From a bacterium (GTDB lineage: Bacteria; Cyanobacteriota; Vampirovibrionia; Obscuribacterales; Obscuribacteraceae): 64,000 bases of DNA. A program made the translations under genes and the position numbers. A model generated the notes under the pieces. That model was not told the DNA's origin and did not search any database. It was given only the letters and a program-made list of their open reading frames with translations. The stretch's first letter is position 1. Each line of letters begins with the position of its first letter. Shown here in pieces: positions 17,820 through 27,300 of this stretch. The stretch covers positions 1 through 64,000 of the forward strand of contig JAGOSY010000014.1 in NCBI GenBank assembly GCA_018062085.1, in the 5' to 3' direction.

Positions 17820-18725
17820 ATGTCCAGCAATAACGGCAACTCACGGGTAGTGCGCTGCGGCTTGATTCAAACTAAAAACGAAGTGATTTCACCAGCTGGT
17901 GGCACTGACAAGAAATTGCTTGAAGAAATCAAAGACAATATGTTGAAGAAGCATATTGAGTACACCAAGCAAGCCCATGATAAAGGTGTGCAAATTCTTT
18001 GCTATCAAGAAATTTTCAACGGACCATATTTCTGTGCTGAGCAAGAAACTTGTTGGTATGACACCGCCGAAGAAATTCCCAACGGTCCAACTATCAAGAA
18101 AATGCAAGAGCTGGCAAAGAAATACAAAATGGTCTTGGTTGTTCCGATTTATGAAAAAGAGCAAGCCGGTGTCTATTACAACACTGCTGCTGTAATTGAT
18201 GCCAACGGTGAGTATCTTGGCAAGTATCGCAAGAATCATATTCCTCATGTGGCGCCTGGTTTCTGGGAGAAGTTCTACTTCAAGCCAGGTAACCTCGGCT
18301 ATCCAGTATTCAAAACAGCTTATGCCACCATTGGTGTTTATATCTGCTACGACAGACATTTCCCTGAAGGTGCCCGTGCCCTTGGTTTGAATGGGGCTGA
18401 AATTGTCTTCAACCCATCGGCTACTGTGGCTGGCTTGTCTGAGTATCTTTGGAAGCTTGAGCAACCAGCCCATGCTGCTGCTAATGGTTATTTCTTGGGA
18501 GCCATAAACCGTGTGGGCACAGAAGCCCCTTGGAATATTGGTGAGTTCTATGGCACCAGCTACTTCTGCGACCCTCGTGGTCAAATAGTGGCTTGTGCTA
18601 GTCGCGATCAAGAAGAGCTATTGGTGGCCGATTTAGATCTCGATCAAATCAGACAAGTGCGCAATACCTGGCAGTTCTTCCGTGACAGAAGACCTGAGAC
18701 CTACGACACCTTAGTCAAGCTTTAA
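17820..18725 (+). CDS. Beta-ureidopropionase / N-carbamoyl-beta-alanine amidohydrolase (nitrilase superfamily)
   Basis: A 301-residue cytoplasmic nitrilase-superfamily enzyme with the full catalytic triad: Glu64 (CYQEIF), Lys138 (YRKNHIPH) and Cys176 (IGVYICYDRHFPE). The extended signatures, including PGFWEKFYFKPG and FNPSATVAGLSEYLW, are those of N-carbamoyl-beta-alanine/N-carbamoylputrescine amidases. Context with PreT and PreA favours hydrolysis of N-carbamoyl-beta-alanine to beta-alanine, CO2 and ammonia. ATG 17820 follows a strong GAGGAG, 68 bp after the aminotransferase stop. Confidence 0.9.
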   Translation: MSSNNGNSRVVRCGLIQTKNEVISPAGGTDKKLLEEIKDNMLKKHIEYTKQAHDKGVQILCYQEIFNGPYFCAEQETCWYDTAEEIPNGPTIKKMQELAKKYKMVLVVPIYEKEQAGVYYNTAAVIDANGEYLGKYRKNHIPHVAPGFWEKFYFKPGNLGYPVFKTAYATIGVYICYDRHFPEGARALGLNGAEIVFNPSATVAGLSEYLWKLEQPAHAAANGYFLGAINRVGTEAPWNIGEFYGTSYFCDPRGQIVACASRDQEELLVADLDLDQIRQVRNTWQFFRDRRPETYDTLVKL

Positions 18726-18785
18726 TTGGGCTCAAGTGGCTAAGATCAAAAAGCAAAAGCACCAAATAGATCACTAGTTACTTCC

Positions 18786-18825
18786 AGTTTTAAAAATAGG
18801 TGTATATACACCTATTTTTAAAACT
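18786..18825. repeat. Perfect 40-bp palindrome between the ureidopropionase and preT genes
   Basis: The 20 bases 18786-18805 are the exact reverse complement of 18806-18825, with no loop. The centre reads TAGGTGTATATACACCTA and the arms are A/T-rich (AGTTTTAAAAA and its complement). As RNA it would form a long hairpin whose descending arm has only a broken U tract, so it is a weak terminator by rule. As DNA it looks like a dimeric operator or a cruciform-prone site. It lies 60 bp after the ureidopropionase stop and about 50 bp before preT. Confidence 0.9.
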
Positions 18826-18877
18826 TCAGAACCCCCAGAGTTAAATACAAAAATTTTGACTAATTAGGCGAGGAACT

Positions 18878-20278
18878 ATGGCAGAGCACTACAAGCCAAA
18901 TAAATATAAGGCCTGGGAACTTACACTGGAAGAGCGCTTCCAGGAAGTTTACCCAGCGTTTTCAGAAAGAGAAGCAGTGCTTGAGGCTAATCGCTGCCTG
19001 TATTGCCATGATGCACCTTGCATGGTGGCTTGCCCTACCAGTATTGATATTCCTACTTTTATTCGCAAGATTGCCACTGGTAATACCAAAGGTTCTGCTC
19101 GCACTATTTTAGAATCCAATTTGATGGGGGCTACCTGTGCTCGAGTTTGCCCCGTTGATGTTCTTTGCGAAGGCGACTGTGTTCTAACTGCTGATCATAA
19201 GCCAATTGCTATTGGTCGTCTGCAACGTTATGCCACTGACTATGCTAACGAGAAAGGTATTCGTTTCTTTAAGGCTGGCGAGCCAAACGGCAAAAAAGTT
19301 GCTGTAGTTGGTGCTGGGCCAGCAGGTCTGTCGTGCGCTGGCGAGCTGGCCAAAGCCGGCTTTGAAGTCACTGTCTATGAAAAGAAAAACTGGTCTGGCG
19401 GTCTTTCTACTTATGGCATTGTGGTTTTCCGCGAGCCAGTTGAAGTTAGTTTGGCTGAAGTAAAGATGATTGAAGAGCTAGGTGTAACATTCAAGAACAA
19501 CACTGAAATCGGTAAAGATCTAAGCTTCGATCAACTAGTCAAAGATCATGATGCTGTATTTCTTGCCATTGGTTTAGGCAGTGTTCCTGAAATGGAAGTG
19601 CCTGGCGAGCAGCTGACTGGTGTACTTGATGGCCTTGAATTTGTAGAAGAAACTAAGACTGAAAGTCTTGATTCAATCAAGCATGGTCAGCGCATTTGTG
19701 TCATTGGCGCTGGCAACACCGCCATCGACTGTGCCACCATTGCTCGAAGACTAGGGGCTGAGCGGGTGACGATGATATATCGTCGCTCAGAGGCAGAAAT
19801 GCCAGCTTATCATTTTGAGTATGAGTTCGCCTTGAAAGAAGGTGTGAGCTTCATGTTCTTGACTCAGCCAGTTGAGATTTTAAGCAACGACAAGGGTGAG
19901 GTAGATGGCCTCAAATGCATAAGAATGGATTTGGGTAAACCCGATGCTTCTGGTCGGCGCAGCCCAGTGCCGGTTCCTGATTCAGAATTTGTAGTGCCAT
20001 GCGACATGGTAATTAAGGCCATTGGTCAGAACAAACCATCAGGTGTTCTGGCCATGTTGGCACCATTTGGTGTTGAGCAAGTAAAGGGCTATCTCAAAGT
20101 TGATAAGGGTAACCGTACTGCTCACGAGAAGATATTTGCTGGTGGTGACTGTGTGAGAAGCCATGGCGAGGCATCAACTGTGATGGCTGTGCAAGACGGC
20201 AAAATTGCAGCTGCCAGTATTGCTAAGCAATTGCTTGGCGCGGCTAAACCATTGGCTGAAGCTGTTTCTAAACGCTAG
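18878..20278 (+). CDS. preT: NAD-dependent dihydropyrimidine dehydrogenase, flavin subunit PreT
   Basis: A 466-residue GltD-like protein. The N-terminal cluster-binding domain has two Cys groups, 40/43/48/52 (RCLYCHDAPCMVACP) and 87/91/97/101 (CARVCPVDVLCEGDC). An FAD Rossmann motif VAVVGAGPAGLSCAGEL (about 140) and a second dinucleotide motif CVIGAGNTAIDCATIARRLG for NAD(P)H follow. PreT takes electrons from NADH and passes them through Fe-S centres to PreA for reduction of uracil or thymine to the 5,6-dihydro form. ATG 18878 follows GAGGAA. It lies 52 bp upstream of preA. Confidence 0.92.
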   Translation: MAEHYKPNKYKAWELTLEERFQEVYPAFSEREAVLEANRCLYCHDAPCMVACPTSIDIPTFIRKIATGNTKGSARTILESNLMGATCARVCPVDVLCEGDCVLTADHKPIAIGRLQRYATDYANEKGIRFFKAGEPNGKKVAVVGAGPAGLSCAGELAKAGFEVTVYEKKNWSGGLSTYGIVVFREPVEVSLAEVKMIEELGVTFKNNTEIGKDLSFDQLVKDHDAVFLAIGLGSVPEMEVPGEQLTGVLDGLEFVEETKTESLDSIKHGQRICVIGAGNTAIDCATIARRLGAERVTMIYRRSEAEMPAYHFEYEFALKEGVSFMFLTQPVEILSNDKGEVDGLKCIRMDLGKPDASGRRSPVPVPDSEFVVPCDMVIKAIGQNKPSGVLAMLAPFGVEQVKGYLKVDKGNRTAHEKIFAGGDCVRSHGEASTVMAVQDGKIAAASIAKQLLGAAKPLAEAVSKR

Positions 20279-20330
20279 AAATTGCCCTAACCCTGCCTAT
20301 ACCTCCGTTTACACTTCGGGAAAAATCTAA

Positions 20331-21668
20331 ATGCCAGATCTATCGATTGACTTTTGCGGTATCAAATCACCTAATCCATTTTGGTTGGCGTCGGCTCCAC
20401 CAGCTAATTCTGCCTATCAGATTCAAAAAGCATTTGAACAGGGCTGGGGTGGTGCTGTATGGAAGACAATCGGCGCTCCAGTGCTGAATGTTTGCAATCG
20501 TTATGGCACCATTGACTATAAGGGCAGCAAAATTATCGGTCTTAATAACGTTGAGCTGATTAGCGATCGACCAATAGAACTCAATCTACGAGAGATGGCC
20601 GAGGTTAAGCGCAATTTTCCGCATCATGCAGTGATTGCCTCAATTATGGTTGAGTCGAAAAAAGAGGCATGGCAAGAAATCATCAAACGCACAGAAGAAA
20701 CAGGCATTGATGGTTTTGAGCTCAACTTTGGTTGCCCCCACGGCATGTCTGAGCGCGGTATGGGCTCGGCCATGGGTCAAGTTCCTGAATATACTGCTAT
20801 GGTCACCGAATGGGTCATGGCTGTTGCTACTAAGCCCGTGATAGTGAAGTTGACACCGAACGTCACCGATATTGTTTTGCCAGCAAGAGCTGCTTTGAAG
20901 GGCGGTGCTTCTGCCCTATCGCTAATTAACACAATCAACAGTGTGATGGGGGTTGATCTTGATACTTTCGAATTACAACCTAATGTTGGTGGCAAGGGAG
21001 GACACGGTGGCTATGCAGGACCGGCGGTAAAGCCTATTGCACTGCATCTACTTAGCGCCGTGGCAGCTGATCCTGAAATTCTTAAATCGCGGCTGCCGAT
21101 ATCGGGAATGGGTGGAGTTGAGACTTGGCGCGATGCTGTTGAATTTATGCTACTGGGCGCTACTTCTGTTCAAGTGTGTACAGCTGTTATGCACTGGGGC
21201 TTTAGAATTGTTGAAGACATGATTGAAGGCATGTCTAATTGGATGGAAGAGAAAGGCTTTGAGACCTGTGATGATTTTATCGGCAAGTCACTGCCGAGAG
21301 TCTCTAGCTTTGGTGATTTCGATCTTGGCTTCCAGTCGGTTGCCCGTATCAATCACGATAAATGTATCCAGTGTAATCTTTGTTACATTGCCTGTAATGA
21401 CGCTGCTCACCAATGTATTGACTTGAAAGAGTTGAAAATAACAGACGAAGCCAAAGAGCGTGCATGGCCTGTGGTTCGCGAAGAAGATTGTGTCGGCTGT
21501 GACCTTTGTTCAAGAGTTTGCCCTGTTGATGATTGCATCACCATGGTTGAAATTGATACTGGCAGGCCTCATACCACTTGGAACGAACTGGTTAAAGCCA
21601 AGCCAGAAGTTCTAGAGTGGGACAAAATGGAAGCTTATCGCAAGACTGCCAATATTCACATCCACTAG
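20331..21668 (+). CDS. preA: NAD-dependent dihydropyrimidine dehydrogenase, catalytic subunit PreA
   Basis: A 445-residue protein. Residues about 1-310 form an FMN-binding TIM barrel of the dihydroorotate/dihydropyrimidine dehydrogenase family; residues about 340-410 carry two [4Fe-4S] ferredoxin motifs (CIQCNLCYIAC and CVGCDLCSRVCP). The active-site loop NFGCPHGMSERGMG supplies the pyrimidine-binding Asn132 and the general-acid Cys135, equivalent to Asn668 and Cys671 of mammalian DPD. KLTPNVTD and SLINTINS are also DPD-type. Start ATG 20331 has a weak GGGAAA before it. With PreT it forms the first step of reductive pyrimidine catabolism. Confidence 0.94.
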   Translation: MPDLSIDFCGIKSPNPFWLASAPPANSAYQIQKAFEQGWGGAVWKTIGAPVLNVCNRYGTIDYKGSKIIGLNNVELISDRPIELNLREMAEVKRNFPHHAVIASIMVESKKEAWQEIIKRTEETGIDGFELNFGCPHGMSERGMGSAMGQVPEYTAMVTEWVMAVATKPVIVKLTPNVTDIVLPARAALKGGASALSLINTINSVMGVDLDTFELQPNVGGKGGHGGYAGPAVKPIALHLLSAVAADPEILKSRLPISGMGGVETWRDAVEFMLLGATSVQVCTAVMHWGFRIVEDMIEGMSNWMEEKGFETCDDFIGKSLPRVSSFGDFDLGFQSVARINHDKCIQCNLCYIACNDAAHQCIDLKELKITDEAKERAWPVVREEDCVGCDLCSRVCPVDDCITMVEIDTGRPHTTWNELVKAKPEVLEWDKMEAYRKTANIHIH

Positions 21669-21686
21669 AATATTGCAATTTGTCGA

Positions 21687-21758
21687 TGCAATAGTGTTTG
21701 AGTATGCATTAAAATGGCCCTGTGCATTATCATGTGCTCGTGCATTAGTATGTAGCTA
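21687..21758 (+). repeat. Four 18-bp imperfect tandem repeats ahead of the DUF900-like gene
   Basis: Four units of exactly 18 bp start at 21687, 21705, 21723 and 21741. Each begins TGCAATA or TGCATTA, and three have ATG at positions 10-12 of the unit. The other bases differ. The last base of unit 4 is the A of the next gene's start codon. The regular spacing fits a set of protein-binding iterons or an eroded tandem duplication in the leader. Confidence 0.75.
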
Positions 21759-22870
21759 TGTCTTCGCCTAAACATGCAATCATTATTTCAAGTGTTTCTG
21801 AGGCCCCAATCTTATGGGTGAGCCGCTGCATACTGAAGCGATGCAGTATATTTCAATTATTCTTACTCTATTTAGCTATTGTGTTTGCTGTTGGCGGCTC
21901 CCCTTTTGTCGCCTTTGCCGCACAGTCTTCTGGTCTGGTAGAAGGTTCCTCAATGGACAATAAGGCGACAAAGAGCAATCCTGGATTATATTTTGCTTGT
22001 GAGCGTAAACTTGCTCTAAAAGGCAAACGCATTAAGGCTTCTGACTGGCTAGGAAAGACGAGCAAAGCACTTTCTTATGGCGACAGAGCTGCTGATTGCG
22101 ATTCACTCTATTCTGAAGAGCAGCTATTTGAGAGACTTTCTGCCGAAGTCAAAAGTAGTGGCCAACCACTGACCGTATTTATTCATGGTTGTTGTGTCAG
22201 TTTCTCTGAAGACTTGATTCAGGCCAATGATATCCATCAAGCTTTGCAGTCTGCTGGTTTGAATGGTCCGCTATTGGCCTACGACTGGGCTACTCCTTGT
22301 TACAATTATCCAGGGTCACTAGCTAAATTGCCAAGATGTCGCTCGAGTTTTACTACTTTTCTGGAGCGCTTGGTGGCTAAGTTAGGGCGCGACAAAATTG
22401 TTATTGTTGCCCATAGTCTTGGTATTCATGCTCTGCAGAATTATTGCCAGCGTGCCTTAGAGATAGAGCCAAAAGCGACTAAAGTTTTCGCTGCTGTGAT
22501 ACTGAGCCGCCCCGATGTGGACTTTAGTTCATTTAAAAATTCGGAAGAAGCCCTGAAGAAATTTTCAAGCAAGTTAATGTTGCTTTGCGCTAGAAACGAT
22601 ATCAATCTCAAGCTCTCTTCTTTCATTCGTCGGGCTGGCTACAGCTTTGTCGAAGACCCTCGACCGGTGCGCGATAATCATTTGCGCCTTGGTCAAGCCA
22701 GCGTGGCCAGTGGTGTGGCTGACCAACTTGCAGTCTACGATATCAGTCAACTGCGTCTGAAGCACCTCATTCCGTATAAACTAATAGCAGGTCTGCTTAC
22801 TGGCGAAACTTCATCGTACTTAATTGAACGGGCCGCTGGCGGCGTAATGGAAGTCAAGAACAGGCTGTAG
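21758..22870 (+). CDS. Exported or membrane-anchored alpha/beta hydrolase (DUF900-like)
   Basis: A 370-residue protein. A hydrophobic segment at about 31-55 (FQLFLLYLAIVFAVGG) ending FVAFAAQ is a signal peptide or anchor. The rest has the alpha/beta-hydrolase core: oxyanion strand TVFIHGCCVSFSEDL (about 143), the loop LLAYDWATPCYNYPGS with the Trp-rich turn typical of DUF900, and the nucleophile elbow IVAHSLGIHALQ with Ser at its centre. The acid is probably in LSRPDVDF, and the His may be in VRDNHLRLG. The substrate is unknown; lipid or ester hydrolysis at the envelope is likely. It starts right at the end of the 18-bp repeats and has no clear Shine-Dalgarno. Confidence 0.78.
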   Translation: MSSPKHAIIISSVSEAPILWVSRCILKRCSIFQLFLLYLAIVFAVGGSPFVAFAAQSSGLVEGSSMDNKATKSNPGLYFACERKLALKGKRIKASDWLGKTSKALSYGDRAADCDSLYSEEQLFERLSAEVKSSGQPLTVFIHGCCVSFSEDLIQANDIHQALQSAGLNGPLLAYDWATPCYNYPGSLAKLPRCRSSFTTFLERLVAKLGRDKIVIVAHSLGIHALQNYCQRALEIEPKATKVFAAVILSRPDVDFSSFKNSEEALKKFSSKLMLLCARNDINLKLSSFIRRAGYSFVEDPRPVRDNHLRLGQASVASGVADQLAVYDISQLRLKHLIPYKLIAGLLTGETSSYLIERAAGGVMEVKNRL

Positions 22871-22872
22871 GC

Positions 22873-22881
22873 TGCTATAAT
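22873..22881 (+). promoter_or_regulatory. Extended -10 promoter candidate for the RND efflux genes
   Basis: TGCTATAAT lies just after the hydrolase stop and 28 bp before the membrane-fusion ATG. It is a perfect -10 hexamer with the TGn extension. No good -35 is visible, which extended -10 promoters tolerate. Predicted transcription would begin near 22888. Confidence 0.5.
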
Positions 22882-22908
22882 TTCTTGACTACTCGGGCTC
22901 GCTAAATC

Positions 22909-24330
22909 ATGGATGCCAAGCTACAAAAACCAATAACTCCAACCACGTCCCCCGCTCTGCCTAAGAGCCGGAACCATAAGCAATTGATTGTCGGGGTGGT
23001 GTTGGTTCTTGGTTTGGCCACCTATGTCTTGAAAGATAAGTTGCCCCTCAATCCAGGCGCTCGTGAAGTAGTTACTAAGGTTGAACGGGCTAACAGTCAG
23101 GCTGTATTGACTGTTGAGCTAACCAATGTTGAAGAACGTGATTTCGAGCGCAAGTTGCTAGTCAGTGGTACTGTCTGGGCATGGGATCCAGTGCAAGTGG
23201 GCTCTGAGGTCAATGGTCTCAAGGTGCAGTCGGTTCTCGTTGACGACGGCGCTCATGTGAAGCGTGGCCAGCTTTTAGCCAAGCTTAATAGCAGCATAAT
23301 TGAGGCTCAACTGGCTAAGAAAAAAGCTAATTTACTCGGGGCTCAAGCTGCTTTAGTTAAGGCTATACAGCCTTACCGGGCCGAAGACCTGACCTCTTTG
23401 CGCTACGGCTATCATCAGGCCCAGGCCAATATTGCTCAAGAAGAAGCTAACTTAGCCAGGGCTCAGGCCAACTACGCCGAAGCTGCTGAGAACGCCAAGC
23501 GCTATGCTGGGCTCGCTAGCCAAGGTGCCGTCAGTGCTGAAGACGCAGATAACCGCACTACTCAGGCCAAAGTCTTCCTTGCCGAAGTGCATAACTGTGA
23601 GCAGAAAGTGAAGGCGATTAAGTTCGCTGCTCAGCAAGCTAATGATCGCCTCACCATGGGTGTGTCTGGTGGTAGGCGTGAAGATGTTGAAATTTCTAAG
23701 TCGCAGTTGGCAGAAATTGCGGCCAATATTGCTGAGCTTCAATCGCTGTTGGCTCAAACCGCTATTGAAGCTCCTTGCGACGGCCTTGTGCTCAAACGCC
23801 ATGTTCACATCGGTGATATTTCTAGCACGAGTAAAGTGATGTTTGACTTAGTGCGCGATGGTCGCCTTGAGCTTAGGGCTAATCTTCCAGAAGCTGATAT
23901 TGGTTTGGTCAAGCCTGGTCAGATCGTGCGTATCGGTGATGTTGATGCCCGTGTGCGCGAAATTAGTCCGATGATCGATCAAGATACTCGCCTAGGAATG
24001 GTCCGCATTGATTTGCCACTGAAAACTCATTTGCGGCCTGGTAACTTTGTCAAAGGCGAAATTGGCCTAGGCAAAGTCAAAGTCAATTCAGTCAGCTCGT
24101 CTTCAGTGGTTTACAAAGACAACCGCGCTATTGCTTACACCCTTGATAGCGCTAGCAAGAAAGTACAGATGCATTTTATTGAGGTGGGAGGCCGTGATGG
24201 CGACTACATAGAAGTACTGAGTGGTCTAAAAGCAGGAGATCAAGTTGTCGCTAAGGGCGCTGGTTTTATTAAAGACGGCGACGTCGTTAACGTACTAAAT
24301 TCGCTCCCTGCGAAAGTGCAGGGCAACTAG
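22909..24330 (+). CDS. RND efflux pump periplasmic adaptor (membrane fusion protein)
   Basis: A 473-residue HlyD/AcrA-type adaptor with an N-terminal transmembrane anchor (about 27-43, LIVGVVLVLGLATYVL). The biotinyl-lipoyl half-motifs are GLKVQSVLVDDGAHVKRGQL (about 104) and the matching strand TAIEAPCDGLVLKRHVHIGD (about 285). Between them is a long coiled-coil hairpin of nearly 150 residues rich in Ala/Gln/Glu. A beta-barrel domain (LRANLPEADIGLVKPGQ) and a membrane-proximal domain (VLSGLKAGDQVVAKGAGFI) follow. It links the RND pump to an outer-membrane channel; no TolC-like gene is present in the window. The pump gene starts 6 bp downstream. Confidence 0.95.
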   Translation: MDAKLQKPITPTTSPALPKSRNHKQLIVGVVLVLGLATYVLKDKLPLNPGAREVVTKVERANSQAVLTVELTNVEERDFERKLLVSGTVWAWDPVQVGSEVNGLKVQSVLVDDGAHVKRGQLLAKLNSSIIEAQLAKKKANLLGAQAALVKAIQPYRAEDLTSLRYGYHQAQANIAQEEANLARAQANYAEAAENAKRYAGLASQGAVSAEDADNRTTQAKVFLAEVHNCEQKVKAIKFAAQQANDRLTMGVSGGRREDVEISKSQLAEIAANIAELQSLLAQTAIEAPCDGLVLKRHVHIGDISSTSKVMFDLVRDGRLELRANLPEADIGLVKPGQIVRIGDVDARVREISPMIDQDTRLGMVRIDLPLKTHLRPGNFVKGEIGLGKVKVNSVSSSSVVYKDNRAIAYTLDSASKKVQMHFIEVGGRDGDYIEVLSGLKAGDQVVAKGAGFIKDGDVVNVLNSLPAKVQGN

Positions 24331-24336
24331 ACTGCT

Positions 24337-27300
24337 ATGAACTTTAATCTCTCTACCTGGTCGATTAAAAATCCGGTGCCGGTAGTGGTGCTGTTTTTGG
24401 TTTTGACATTGATGGGCATTACTTCGTTTATAAAACTTGGTATTGATGAGAGCCCAAATATAGATGTGCCTGTAGTAACTGTCGCTGTCAGTCAGCTTGG
24501 AGCTGCGCCAGCTGAACTTGAGACACAAGTAACAAGAAAAATTGAAGACGCCATAGCTGGAATTGGCAATATCAAGCACATTGCTTCTAGTGTTACAGAT
24601 GGTGCCTCGTCGACTTCAATAGAATTCAATTTAGGCACTAACACTGATAGAGCCGTCAATGATGTGCGCGATGCCATTTCTAAAATTCGCCAAGACATGC
24701 CTCAGGGTATTGAAGAACCGATAATTCAGCGCCTAGATTTTGTCGGTGGTCCTTTTGTCACCTATACAATTGATTCGAAAGTCTTGCCCCCAGCCGAGCT
24801 TTCCTGGGTGGTTGACAATGATGTTGCCCGAGCGCTTTTGTCAGTACCCGGTGTCGGTCAGATTCAAAGGGCTGGCGGTGTTGATCGTGAGATTCGAGTC
24901 AATCTTGACCCCACTCGTTTAGAGGCCCTCGGCATCACGGCTGATATGGTCAGCACTCAGATTCGACAACTTAATATCAACTTGCCCGGTGGCCGGGGTC
25001 AGGTGGGCGAAGGCGAGCAGTCTATTCGTTTGCTTGGTAGTGCCTTAACTGTGCCGCAGTTAGCCAAGACCGATATTGTCTTACCCAGCGGCAAGCGAGC
25101 CCGACTAGACACCCTTGGCAAGGTCGAAGATAGCACATCTGAAGTGCGGCAGATTGCCCTTTTGAACAATCAACCAGTGGTGGCATTTTCGGTAGTGCGC
25201 AGTACTGGTTCTAATTTGGTCGACGTCGAAAAAGGTGTTGATGCCAAAATTAAGGAGCTGGCTGAGAATCTGCCAGGCTCGCTCAATATAGTTAAGCTCC
25301 GCAGTAATGGTCGCTATATCAAAGAGTCGTATGATGCTTCTCTTGAATCACTAGTGCTCGGTGCGCTCCTTGCCGTCTTTGTGGTTTGGGTCTTCTTAAA
25401 AGACTGGCGAGCCACAGCTATCACTGCCATTGCTATTCCCTTATCTGTGATTCCTACTTTTGCTGTCATGCAATGGGCTGGATTTACTCTAAATAGTATG
25501 TCGTTGCTTGGTTTAGCTTTAGTAATTGGCATTTTGGTTGACGATGCTATTGTTGAAATCGAGAATATCGTCCGCCACATTCATATGGGAAAACCAGCTT
25601 ATCAGGCTTCTATTGAAGCCGCTGAAGAAATTGGTTTAGCTGTTATTGCCACTACTTTGACTATTGTCGTTGTCTTTGTGCCGGTAGCAAGTATGGGTGG
25701 AATTCCTGGGCAATTCTTCAAACAGTTTGGTCTGACAGTAACTGTAGCTGTGCTCTTTTCTCTCTTGGTTGCTCGTATGATTACACCGATGATTGCTGCT
25801 TATGGTATGCGCAGTATTTCTGTTGGCGGGCAAGAAGAACAAGCTGTCAATCAAAAGTTTATGAAAGTCTATGCCCCAGTGCTGGCTCTGGCCATGAAGC
25901 ACCGGCTAATCACGGTGATTTGTGCTTGCTTGCTCTTTGCTGCTTCGATTGTTTTGTTCAAGTCTATGCCCACATCACTGATGGCAAACGTGGACAGGGG
26001 CGAAGTTTTGCTTAATGTCGAGATGCCGCCTGGTTCTGACCTAGAAGATACAAAAGCTGTTTCGCAAAAGTGCACAGACATAATCGCTAAGCACAAAGAA
26101 GCAGTCAACGTAGTGGCTTTCATTGGTACGCCAACCTCAGCCAAGCGTACTTCTGGTGGTAATCAAGGCGACGTTACTAAGGCTACTATCTATATTTCAC
26201 TTAAGCCCCGCACAGAGCGTTCAGTCAATCAGCAGCAGTTTGAAGAAATGGTGAGAGCTGAACTTGATAGCGTCGCTGGTGCACGCTTGAGCTTCTCTCG
26301 CTCTGGTGGTATGGGAGGCAAGCCTATGCGTCTTGTTCTCACTTCTTCTGATGCCAATCAGCTAGAGCGTGTGGCCGAAGAAATCAAAGACCAAATGCGC
26401 TCGGTGAAAGGTCTTTATGATGTTAGTTCTTCTGCTGGTATTTTACGCCCCGAAATATTAGTCACTCCTGACTTTGACAAAGCTGCAAGGCAAGGGGTGT
26501 CGGTTCAGTCAATTGCTCGCACCGCCTTAATTGGCACCCTCGGCGATAGCGAGGCTAATCTAGCTAAGTTCAATCTAGATGATCGCCAAGTCAATATTAG
26601 AGTAGAGCTCGACCCGCAATATCGCAACGATTTGCGCATCATCGAAGATATGAAAGTATCAGCCAATGGTGGACGGCTAGTGCCGTTAAGTAGCGTCGCT
26701 TCAGTTAAGTTTGGCAGTGGACCATTTCAAATTGACCGTTTCGATCGTCAGCGCCAAGTCACTTTGGAATCTGGCCTAGATAGTAGTACTACTCTTGGTG
26801 AAGCAATTAAAAGTGTTCATGCTTTGCCAGCCTTCAAGACCATGCCCAAGTCAATTAGTGAGCTGCCCTTGGGTGACGCTGAAATTCAAAGGGATATTTT
26901 TGGTGGCTTTGCCACGGCCATTGGCTCAGCGGTGCTGCTCATTTATGCAGTGCTTGTGGTGCTCTTTGGCGGCTTTCTTCATCCGCTGACGATTATGGTA
27001 TCTCTTCCTCTTTCGCTCTGTGGAGCTTTGCTTGGCTTAGTTTTCTTCCATCAATCAATTGGTCTATATGCTTTAATTGGTATCACCATGTTAATGGGCC
27101 TTGTTACTAAAAATGCCATTCTATTAGTAGAGTATGGTCTGATGTCGATGAAACACGGCATCGAGCAGCGTCAAGCCATAATGCTGGCTGGTGAAACGCG
27201 GATGCAGCCCATTTTGATGACTACGATAGCCATGATTGCTGGAATGATGCCGATTGCTCTTGGAATCGGGGCTGGCTCTGAAGCTCGGGCCCCCATGGCC

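Noticed and set aside
17889..18611. 240-codon minus-strand frame inside the beta-ureidopropionase gene
   Set aside because: Lies wholly opposite a gene with an intact catalytic triad and no independent signals; a shadow frame.
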